Shown piece after piece: positions 48,847 through 59,100 of a DNA stretch of 64,000 bases. Positions within the stretch are counted from its first letter, which is position 1. The number at the start of each line of letters is the position of its first letter. The stretch covers positions 56,683,001 through 56,747,000 of the forward strand of contig CM048552.1 in NCBI GenBank assembly GCA_026413225.1, written 5' to 3'. The position numbers and the translations under genes are program-made. The DNA is from Otis tarda. Taxonomy: Eukaryota; Chordata; Aves; Otidiformes; Otididae. The notes beneath the pieces were generated by a model. That model had not been told where the DNA came from, made no database searches, and worked only from the letters and a program-made list of their open reading frames with translations.

Positions 48847-51800
48847 ATGCGGCGCCGGCTGCAAACGCTTTTCCAAAGGAAACTTAAAATCAGCCTCCTT
48901 TTCCTCCTGCTCTTGGCCCTCCTGGTGCACGTGGCGATGGATTTAGCTCTCCCCGCAGACCGCAGGCCCTGCGGCTGTGATGTGAAAGCACCGACAGCCT
49001 CGGGCATCCCGTCAGGCAGCATCTTGCTGCCTGGCCCCAAAAAACTTAGCCTACGAATCCTTCAGGATTTCAGCGGCAGCAATGGCTCCTTGGAGAAAAG
49101 CTCCCAGCCGCAGGGACCAGGGCCGCAAGCAAGGGCTGGAGAGCCAGGGGTCCGGCACCGGAGCGGAGAGGGGAATGCAGGCTGGACCGAGGGATCAAAG
49201 CTGGCAGCGCTCTTCAAGCATCCTCTTTACAACATCCCAATCCCAGAGGTGACGGAGAAAGACAAGCTGTTTGTCGTCAACCCCACGGAGAAGTTCAGCC
49301 TGCACAGCAGCGGGAGTGACGAATGGTGAGGAGCGAGCTCAGCCCTGGCTTGCTGATACGTGGGTTAGAGGGGACAAGGGGCAGGGATCAAACATGGTGT
49401 TTCCTTGCGTAGACCAGCATCCCAGCCCGGAGGGGCCTCAGTTGCTGAGGGCGTTCTTCATGTGTCTCAAATCCTCTCTTAGCTCTGAATTTCTGGGCTG
49501 CTACCTGTGAGCCTTAGCACACAGCGTAGTCAAAGGAGACTCTTGAATTAATCATAGTACCATGTAGGGTATCTTTTAAGGTATCTCCTCGTCTCCTTTC
49601 CTTCCCTGGTGCAGACTCCAGCCTTTGGTCTCTCTCTCTATATATACATGAGGAAGTCCCCACTCTGGATTTCCTAACCTGTTTTATCCCCCTTTCCTAA
49701 TATGTTGAAGATGCAAAGCCTGCAATGTAGGTTACCTCTGACGGTGAGACCATTTCCCGTCCTGCGTTGACCTCTTTAGGCTCAGCCGTGTGGTGAGCTC
49801 ACCGCTGCCGGCTGCCTATTTTTATCACTGGACTACTAACCTCTAATTAGGAGGGAAGATATTAAAAGCTTGAGCGCTGATAACACATAACACAGTTTCC
49901 TTATGGAAAGTACACCTTCCAAATGTGGTGGCTGCTAAAAATGGGAGAGAATAAAAGCTTGGTTAAGAGTTGGTTTCCACAAATGGGCATTTGCCTTGTC
50001 TCTGAAGACCAACTCACCTATGGGTAACCACAGGAGATGGGTCTGGTTTGATGAAATCGAGGTGCAGTCTCCATTTTCCTAGAGAGACAGACTTGGGTCT
50101 CTCTTGGATTTGGGTTATAGGTGTCCTGGGCTGGACTGTCCCATTGTGGTGCTGGTGCAGAGTGGGGGCAGATACCCCCAGGACCCCTTCTTGAGTGCCA
50201 GCAAACTGCAAATTTGTAGGAGGCACAGAGACAGGGATAGCGCTAACCCAAACTCATCCCCGTAGGGAAACCAGGGCTGTGTGATAAACCCATCCGAGGG
50301 GAACCTGGACATTGAGGGTGGGAGTTCAGGTTGGTGCTGCTGGGGATGGCTGGGAAGCCCCTGCTCCTCCAGTCCTGTTTTATGAACATGTGTGCGTCCC
50401 CAGCAAGCATATAGTGGGGTGTAGCCAGTTGTATTCCCGGGAGCTAATCCCTTGGGGAAAAACGAGACAAGCTGCTCCGGCAGGGAAATAAAGGCACGGA
50501 TGAGAGGAGCAGGATCAGCCTAGGGATTTTCCATGGGGCATGCGACGCTAGACACTGAGCCTCCTCCGGCTGTGCCAGCGGGTCGCCCTGGCCACCAGCC
50601 ATGGGTGGGATCTGCCCAGGTGCCAGGAGTCCCAAGGAGAGCACACGGGGCAGGGGGGTTTCTCCACCATCCAGGGCTTGTGGGGGGGCTTCCCTCTGCA
50701 TCAGCCTCCATGCGCCGGCTCCCAGAAAGGGGCTGGGGATGCGAGACCCGTCCTGTCCCAACTAAACACTGTTGTTGTTGTTGGGGTGGCGGTGGCTGTT
50801 GGGCTGCAGGGTCAGCAGCAGTAAAGCCGAGACGCTCCTCCCGACAGGGAAGACGGCCTACGACACCTACCCACCCTGGCTCAAATTCCATGTTGGCATC
50901 AACCGCTATGAACTGTACCCCCGCCAGGACCCCCTGATGCCCACCCTCCTCCGGGACTTGGCCACGCAGAGGATCGTCAGCTCAGGTACTACTTCCCCGC
51001 CCGCACCCCTGCCCCACTGCCTGCTTCCCGCCTCCCTGATCCCTGTGTGCCCCCTTTCAGTCCAGAAGTCCGGTGGGACCCAGCTCAAGCTCATCATGAC
51101 ATTCCCGAATTACGGGCAGGCCCTCTTCAAGCCCATGAAGTGAGTAGAGCCAAGAACAACCCTATACCCCGCCTGCACAGCCCTGTTAGGTGGCAAGGAG
51201 TGGCCAAAGGAGACCACAGAGAGAGAAACGGATAAATGCTTCGGGCCCTGCCTCGCTTCAGCCCTCCCACCCCAAAACTGGGGCGGCTGGGGTGGTCCCC
51301 TTCCCCTCGCCTTCCCTGGTGATGCTTGCCGCAGGCTGGGTGCAGCTTGTGATGGGGTAGTGACCTCCAGTGGTGGAAAGAAGAAGATAGTCCATGAGGA
51401 CCATCCAGGGCCCTCCAGTCCATGAGGGGTTCCCAGCCCTTGGGTTGGGAGCAGGGGGTGCGTGGGGGCCTGGATGGGGGGTTTTGGACCGCACCACTAA
51501 GCAGGAAGTGGCTGGAGGAGACTGGATCTGGCGGTGTCTCTGGTGGCACCAGGGACATAAGGTGAGCAGTGGTTTGCAGCCAAGCCCACGCGTGGAGTGA
51601 CTCCGTCCATGGCCATCATTCCCACCTTCCCCTCTCTTTCCAGGCAGACCCGGGACCAGGAGACCCCCATCGACTTCTTCTACTTCTCAGACTTTGAGCG
51701 GCACAATGCAGAGATTGCAGCCTTCCACCTGGACAGGTGAGCGCAAACTTTGCATCCAACTCTGCCCTCCCATGACAGCAAAGCGGCAGAGAAACTGCTC

Positions 51801-53795
51801 CTTCATCCCATCTCTTCCTCCCCATTCCATGGGATACCTGCATCTCACAGCGATTTGAATAACTCACTGTGAAAACCAGCTGGGGTCATCAAGAAGTTAT
51901 TCCAAGTTCTGTGTTTCAGGATCCTGGATTTCCGGCGAATCCCCCCAGTTTCTGGCCGTTTGGTCAATATAACAAAGGAGATCCGTGACATCACCACAGA
52001 CAAGAAACTGGCCAAGACTTTCTTCATCTCCCCAGGTGAGCTTTCATGCTGTCCATCCTCTCCTGCGGCCACGCGTGTGGAGCTCGTTGCCTTCCCACTC
52101 TTCGTCAACCTTTGCTTTGTCCTCACGGACAGCGGGCAACATCTGTTTCTATGGGGAGTGCTCCTACTACTGCTCCACCGAGCACGCCATCTGCGGCAAG
52201 CCGGACCGGCTGGAGGGCTCCATGGCCGCCTTGCTGCCCGACAAGACCTTGGCCAAGCGCCGTTCCTGGCGCAGCCCCTGGCGCCGCTCCTACCACAAGA
52301 GCAAGAAGGCTGAGTGAGCCAGGGCGTGGGGGGATGTGGAGGCAGAAGAGCCGTGGGATGGGAGGGGGCTGCCCCATGGCCACTTTCACATCCCTTTCCC
52401 TGGTCTCTGCCCGCAGGTGGGAGCTGAACCCCAATTACTGCGCTCAGGTGCGAAAGACGCCACCCTATGACAGGGGCCATCGCCTCCTTGACCTCATCGA
52501 CATGGCCATCCTCGACTTCCTCATGGGTGAGCCCTGCTGAGCTGGCGCTGGGGGACGGCAAGGGGCCCAGCCAAGAGGCCCCAACAGCTGCACGTCTCGC
52601 GGCACCGTGCCCTGCGAGGTTTGTTGGCCAAACCATTGCTCAGGCTGCAGAGAGCTGCGCTCTTACCCAAAATGAGAGCAAAGGTCTGTGCTGTTGGACA
52701 CATCCTGGAGAGAAGCCAAAGGACGAGGGATGCTGGGGAGATCCCAGCTGAACACCCCCGGCATGGGAAGCGCCTCCCAGCAAGCTTCCACGTGCAGCTC
52801 TTGGGGAGCTGGGGACGGAGCGGCGATGCTCCCCAGGGTTTGCGCTGCCTCTGCCATCCCCAGGGCCGCTCCTTCCTCCCCGCGCTGTCCCCTCACCATC
52901 ATCTGACTTGGAGAGCTTCCCATCTCCTTGTCCCCAGCCGCCTGGCCGTGCCTTTGCCGTTACTTCTGCTCCATTTGCCGCTGTTGTCCCTCGACGGGGC
53001 TGCCGGGATGAGAAGGGGCCTAGAGGCCCCAGGGGTTCTGCTCAGGTCCCCCTCCACGGCCATGGCCACCTTAGAGGTGCCCCAGCCCTTTTCCCCAGCC
53101 CCTGGGTTTCAGTCTCTCACCAGGAGGGTGCCCCTTGACCCTGCTCCCCCCTCCCGGCCCACCACCCAATAGCAAATCTGTTGCCCCACTGCAGGCAACA
53201 TGGACCGGCACCACTACGAGACCTTTGAGAAATTTGGGAATGACACTTTCCTGCTCCATCTGGACAACGGCCGTGGGTAAAGTGGGATGGGGCAGAAGCA
53301 ATCCCAGCAAAGGGGTGGGAGGGGACCACGGGTCTTGCCAAAATGCGCCCTGTCAGGCTCTGAGCCATGGGGTGATGCTGCCCTGACGCCCACCAGCGGG
53401 CTTCTCCCCCTCCAGCTTCGGCACGCACTCACGTGACGAACCATCCATCCTGGCCCCCCTCCAGCAGTGCTGCAGGTAAAGGGGTCCCACCCCCCGCCCT
53501 GGAGCTGCTGTCGGGGTGAGGCTTCCCAAGCTGAAACCTCTCCCTCCTCATCTTCGGCAGCATCAAGAAGTCAACCTACCTGCGGCTGCAGCTGCTGGCC
53601 ACCCAGCCCTACCACCTGAGTGACCTCCTGCGGGAAGCCTTGGCCACCGACCCCCTGGCCCCCGTCCTGGCCGAGCCCCACCTGCGGGCGCTGGACCGGC
53701 GCCTGGGGAAGGTGCTGGCGGTGGTGGGACGCTGCCTGGCCGGGGCGGCCCATCCAGACCAGGTGCTGGTGGATGACGTGGGGTCGCGGGTGTGA
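48847..53795 (+). CDS. FAM20C-like secretory-pathway protein kinase, 10 coding exons, 536 aa
   Basis: Coding exons are 48847-49325, 50810-50985, 51061-51139, 51644-51736, 51920-52035, 52133-52313, 52417-52526, 53195-53276, 53416-53475 and 53561-53795; all junctions keep frame. FAM20C is the Golgi casein kinase that phosphorylates secreted proteins at S-x-E. Residues 15-35 form a signal anchor, followed by the FAM20C-type LRILQDFS segment. Conserved positions, by residue in this model: K242 (LFKPMK), E263 (FSDFERHN), D415 and E420 (NMDRHHYE), D435 (LDNGRG). E263 is Glu as in active FAM20C; in the pseudokinase FAM20A this is Gln (from memory). Disulfide cysteines ([20 protein letters not shown]) and glycosylation sequons NIT and NDT are kept. 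It is shorter than human FAM20C (584 aa), mainly through the N-terminal linker. FAM20C proper lies in different synteny in human (7p22), so this is most likely a paralogue. Confidence 0.93.
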
Positions 53796-53955
53796 GGGAG
53801 GGGCTTGGGTACCACGCTGGGTTGGGGTGTTTTGGCGCGCTTTGGTCGATGACGATACGGGGAACGGCATGCAGCGCTGACTCGGTGTAGTGTCGGCTTT
53901 CGGCAGCGCCAGGAAAGCGGGCTGTGAGGACAGCCGGGAACAGGGAGGGTATTTA

Positions 53956-53961
53956 AATAAA
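53956..53961 (+). terminator. FAM20C-like poly(A) signal
   Basis: AATAAA 160 bases after the stop codon gives a short 3'UTR of about 190 bases. Confidence 0.6.
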
Positions 53962-53989
53962 CAAGTTGGCCTAGTGGAGAAGACACCAG

Positions 53990-55880
53990 CTGGGATCTCC
54001 CGCGTTGGGGCAGCTGCCCCAGCGCTGGCCTGTCCTTGCGCGCCTGGACGTGTCGCTTCAGCCCTCTCAAGCCTTTGAGGAAAGGAATTTTTCCTGCCTT
54101 TCCCCAGCAAGAACTGCTGTGGCTGGCAAGCTCCTCCTGCCCCATCTCCCCAGCACGGCAATGCTCCGGTGACCCCCAAAATGAGAGCTGAGAGCTGAGG
54201 CTTCCCTGCTGCTGGTGTGGGGAAACTGAGGCACCAGCTCCCAGCCGCTCGCTGCTTAACCCTGCCTCGCTCTTCCCACACCCACCCAAAAACCCCCGCG
54301 GCGCTGGGCATCATCACCTCCGCCTCAGCACCAGGGGTGCAGCAAGGCAGGTATAAGCCCCACTCCCCCGCCCCCTCAGCATCCTCCTAAATCCCTCGGG
54401 AACCACCGCCGGCTCTGTCCCCGCCCGAAAAAGTGACTCTTGGGAGGGGACGGATTGACCTGGGGCCGTGCACCCTATTTAGTGCCGGGTGGCTCAGCAC
54501 CCAGCTTATCCCCTGAGCCTCCTGGGGGGGGTTAATCCACCGCAGGGTGACGTCAGCCGGGGCAGGTGCCACCGCTACGGCCCCTGCCAGCGTTCCCGGG
54601 ACTGGGAACAGGGGTGGCATTGGCACGGCTGGGCGTAAAGGTGCCACTGGGACGTCCTCTGGCCCAGTTGGTTGCCCCCGGAGCAATGGGAGGCTGCAGG
54701 AAGGGGTGAAAAATGGCGGCTGGCGCAGCGGGAAAAGCCAGACGGAGATTTAGGCCGGAATCAAAAATGGGCTCAAAAGGGAGAAAGAAAAAAAAAAAAA
54801 AAAGGGAGACAAAGAGGGTCTGTCTGTGTTACACAACGGGGCTGGGGACGCTGAATAGGGGCTTGTTGTGGGTGCCCCCACGACGCTGGCAGCGTGTCCT
54901 GCGGCCTTCACGCCAACCCTGGCACGGGGCGGTGGGAGTGGAAGGTTTCGGAGCTGTTTTGCAACAGGTTACTCCCCTTCTGCCGCTTTCAGCGTTTTTT
55001 AACCGTTTCTATAAACGCCTTTTTGCCACCGTACCCACCCAAAGGCGACCAGGCCCCTTCACGCCCCACGGACGAAGCCCCACAGCCGTGTCCGGACACA
55101 GGCGGCCGGTACCCACCACCCCCGCCCCGAGCCCCTCCCAGCCAAATCTTTTTCCGAGGCGCTGCCGGATTGCGAGGCCGGGGCGTGGGAGGGTGCCTGG
55201 TTTTTGCTCAGCCCCGCGAGTTCGCACAAGGGCTGCGTCGCCGCGTGTTCAAGGTCCCGCGGGAGCAGTCGGATTTGGCTCGCACCCCACCCCCCGAGCC
55301 GGCTCAGCCACCCGTGAGGGTGGTGCGGGGCGGGTGGGGGGGGGTCCAACGGGGTGTCTAGGGCCCGGGGGAGCAGCAGAACTCGCCCGCCCGGTCGGGG
55401 CGGCGTGGGCAGGGGGGGGCGTCGAGCGGGGCTGCCCACGCGGCGGGGATGGGTTCGGTCGCGACGGGTGGTGCGTGGAGCGGCCGGGTATTTCCCGCTC
55501 CACCGGGGCTGCGGGGCCGGGGGGAGCTTGGGGGGCGGCTCCAGCGGGCACGCGCGCGCGCGGTGCGGCGGGGCGGGGCGGGGCGGCGGCGGCGGGGGGC
55601 GGCTGGGGGGCGGGGGCCGGGGCCGGGGCCGCAAAACAAAAGGGAGCGGAGCGGCGGCGGCAGCCGGGAGGGACGGTGGGGGCTTTTTTTTTCTTCTTCT
55701 TCTTCCTTTTCCTTGTCTTTGCTCGCTGTGTCTCGCCGGTGGGTTTGCGTGGGGTGGGCGCGGCGGGTTTTGGGGGTGGGGAAGTTGCGGGTGGGCGGGC
55801 ACGGGGGGTGCTGGGCCGGCCTGGCCGGGGCCGGGGCCGGGGTGGGGGGTGGTGCTGGTGCAGAGGGTCCGGTGGGGCAG
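53990..55880. other. Interval between FAM20C-like gene and SUN2, with SUN2 CpG island
   Basis: No gene is recognised from 53,990 to about 55,000. A cluster with a full CRE lies at 54,470-54,560 and an A run at 54788-54803. From about 55,000 the sequence becomes very CpG-rich, with GGGCGG boxes and GGGGCC repeats (55,560-55,630 and 55,825-55,845). A noncoding first exon of SUN2 probably lies here, but its donor cannot be fixed by eye. The long reading frames on both strands reflect lack of AT-containing stop codons. Confidence 0.5.
54548..54555. promoter_or_regulatory. Full palindromic cAMP response element (TGACGTCA)
   Basis: Exact TGACGTCA, within about 90 bases of a GATA-like CTTATC, a homeodomain-like TTAATCC and a CTATTTAG element. 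It could serve either the FAM20C-like gene or SUN2. Binding is inferred. Confidence 0.5.
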
Positions 55881-56126
55881 TGACGTGACTCCGCGCGCGG
55901 GTGGGTACTCACGTGGGTGGCCCGTGGGAAGGGAGGGGGCTTTATCACCCTATAAGGGGAGGCGGCAGCGGGGCAGGCAGTTCCGGGGGGGGGGGGGGGG
56001 GGGGGTCGGTGTGTGCCGGGACCCCTGCTGCCAGAAGTGGGGTCCTCCGCGGGTGGGGTCCCCTCCCCGTGACGCTGTCCTCTCTCCCCGGCCCCCCAGG
56101 TGAGCCGTGACCCCCGTGCCGCCGCC
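55881..56126 (+). promoter_or_regulatory. SUN2: SUN2 proximal promoter or 5'UTR
   Basis: Contains a CRE half-site (TGACGTGA, 55881-55888), an E-box CACGTG (55910-55915), a TATA-like TATAAGG (55951-55957), a G run of 21 (55985-56005) and an acceptor CCCCCCAG ending at 56099. The 27 bases after the acceptor lead to the start codon in a GCCGCCATG context. Whether transcription starts at the TATA-like element or in the upstream CpG island is open. Confidence 0.5.
55985..56005. repeat. G homopolymer, 21 bases
   Basis: Uninterrupted G run about 120 bases upstream of the SUN2 ATG. It can form a G-quadruplex and is prone to length error in sequencing. Confidence 0.85.
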
Positions 56127-59100
56127 ATGTCCCGCCGCAGCCAGCGCCTCATCACCTCGCGGTATTACCCCGGGGACGAAGATGCCGCGACCGGTAGCAG
56201 CAGCAGCTCCTTGCTGGGGGGGCAGCAGCTCCCCTTCAAGGAGAGCACCAGCAGGTTAGTGAGGTGTAGGGGTGGAGGGTCTCCCCCAGTTCTCCCCTCC
56301 TAGATTTGCCCAGAGTGCTCCATCCCACATCGTGGACCGGGCACCAGTGGGGCATCAGGGGCGGCTTGCAGAAAGGGGCACGATGGCAAGGCCGCTGTGT
56401 TTTGGCATGGCCGTCTTGGCACTGGCTGTGCCCCCCCTCCAGCAAAAGCCCCATTCTGCTCGCCTATGGCACCTCTGCGTCCCCCCCTGTCCCAGCACGG
56501 GAGGCTGCCATGGGTGGTTCGAGGTGGCTGTGTGCCTCCTCTCCAGCTCGATGGCAGGAGGGAGGTAACGCTGCAAGTGCCGGGCCGGAAAACCGCAGCG
56601 GTGTGAGCGGAAGTGGTGCCGGCAGCTGCCCAGCGATGGGCGGGAAGGCATTTTGCAAAGTGGTGGTTGCACCCCTCAAAACCTGTCACCATCTGGTACA
56701 GTGCGGGGGGAAGTGATGCTGGCTGAGAGATTGGGGTGAATTCCCCATTTCTCCCCCCATGGGTGCACTGTGACCCCCACATCCCATAACCACACATGGC
56801 TGATGAGCCTGTTCTCGCCCCCCAGCAGGACTATCAGGAGGAAATCGAGCAGCACAAAGCGCCTCTCTCCCACCCCCAGCACCCAAACCTCCTACTACAG
56901 CGAGTCCCTGGTGAGCGAGTCCTACCTGGGGGGCAGCCGTGGCCTCGCCGCCCTGGGCAGCTCCATGCTGGACGATGCCCTGGACAGCAGCACATATTGG
57001 GGTGAGCCCTCCCTCCTGCAGCAGCTGGGGACCTCCCTGGGCACTGCGTGGGGTGTTGGGGCAGCCCCACAGGCCGGGTGATTGGGTTTGTCCCCTGTGC
57101 TGGTGAGTGGTTTCTGAGGGGGACTCTGTGTGTTTTGGGGACAGGTGGGGAGCTCTCTAGCAGGAGGAGAAGAGGCACAGGGGACACAGAGTCCAGTAAG
57201 ATCAATGGGCTCCTGGAGAGCAAAACGTACGACACCTACGCCTCTTCGTCCGGGTACTCCTCAGAAGACGACTACGCTGGTAGGGATGCATCTGCTTCTC
57301 TGCGGTGGCAGGGATGCTGGGACAGATGTCCCCAAGGGTACCAGCCCAGGCCCTGGCTGTGACCAGGGGTGCGGGCTCCATTTGGTGACTTACCACCTCG
57401 CTTCTTCACTTCCAGGTCACTTGTACTCCGGCCAGAGTAGCTCTGGGTCGGGGCTGAGGACTGCAGCCTCCCGGGTGGGCTCCTTCCTCTGGCAGGTGCT
57501 CACCTCCCCAGGTGAGCAGACGGATGGGGAGGGGGTCCCTAGCAGCACCTTTCTTCCCTGCCCGCATCTCCACTCCCTACATTCTGTGTGTGCTGTTGGT
57601 GAAGGGGTTTTATCCCCCTGTGGGAGCATCCTTGGGGACGGAGGGGATGTCTCCGCTGGGATGTCACCTGAGGCTCAGTTTCTCTCCTGGCAGTTCGGTT
57701 CGTGGGGTGGCTGTTTTCGGGGCTGGCAGCTGCCTGGCACCGCCTCACCGGCCTGTCTCCTCGCATGGGTGCTGTCCCCTTCTCCAGGTAAGTGTGGTGG
57801 TGGGACACTGGGATGGGGGGAGGCGTGGGGAAAACTCGGAGGGTCCCGGAGAGGAGGTGCCCCACGGAGCCTGGCGTGTGTGGGGTGGGTGTTTTGTGCC
57901 AAAGCTCGGCTGGGCTTCGCAGGTGGCTGTAGTCCTACAGGCGCCTTTTTCTTCTGCGTGCTCCAGGCGCTACCCGTGGCTGAAGAGGTCCCTGCTTCTG
58001 CTGCTCCTCCTCCTGCTCCTCGCTGCTGCTGCCTATGGTGAGTCGGCCTGGCTCGACCTGTTTTCCTGAGATCTGGGGCAGTGCAGAGCATCCCACTGCC
58101 CTGCCCGGGGGATGGGATGGGATGGCCATGAGCTCAGTGCTTGTGGCTTCTGGTACCCTGGGGCATCTGCACCCCTGCGCTGGGGCCTCCTGGTAACCCC
58201 CAAGCGATGCTGGTGGCTGAGCCTCAGCGCATCAGCCTTGTCCCCTGCGATGGTCTGTTACCAGCCCTCTGTTTTAACCATCTCACCCCTCTGTGTGCCC
58301 AGGAGCTTGGTACTTCTACCCATACGGGCTGTCGACGTTCAGCCTCCCTGCCTTCCCGTGGTGGGGAGCTGGGAAGTTTTCTTCCTCTGCTGTGCCTGGG
58401 GGAGGGCATCTGACTGCGCTGGACCAGGTGAGCCTCGGGGAAGGTGTGGTGGTGGCCCGGGTGGGGCCAGTGCCTTGCAGGGAGAGCTGGGATAGTGTGG
58501 TCCGTGCCTGAAGGAGCCCTTCTGGGGGATGGGGAAGTGGCAGAGGATGGGGCAGATGGTGGCCACAAGCTGGTGGAAGTGGCTCCTCCAAACTTGTGGC
58601 CATCTTGCCCTTGGGACATCCCAGGGATGGAGTGGGGGGAACACCTGTCCTCCCCTGGCAAGTGGCAGATGAATAAGATGTAACCAACGCTGTGGACCAG
58701 CTGGCCTGGGTCCCCTTTGTGTAGGGGTCCATCTGGAGCAGGTGGGGGGCTGCATCGTGCCCTGCTTTTGCCACCGCAGGGGCTGCAAGGGGAGCACCAG
58801 CTCCTGGCTCGCTTCCAAGCCCTGGAGAAGCGCTTCGAGGCGCTGGAGGCCGCGGTGTCACAGTGGGAGTTGCGGCGAGGGGCGGCAGCGGTGGCAGCAG
58901 GGGGAGAGCCGCCCCCGAGGGACATCCTGGAGCTGCTGGAGGGGCTGGTGAGCCGCCGGGATGCAGGGCTGAAGGAGCATCTCCACAGCGACATGGCCAG
59001 CCACCTCCAGGTGAGGGGTGTGAGGGGGCTGCAGGGATACGGGGGGCACATGGGGCCAGGCTCTGACATCCCCCCCCCCCAATTCCTCACCCTGCAGGGT

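Noticed and set aside
55059..56155. Long frames on both strands in the SUN2 CpG island
   Set aside because: Composition artefact of very GC-rich DNA. The translations are Pro/Gly/Arg-rich with no domain, and overlapping frames are equally open.
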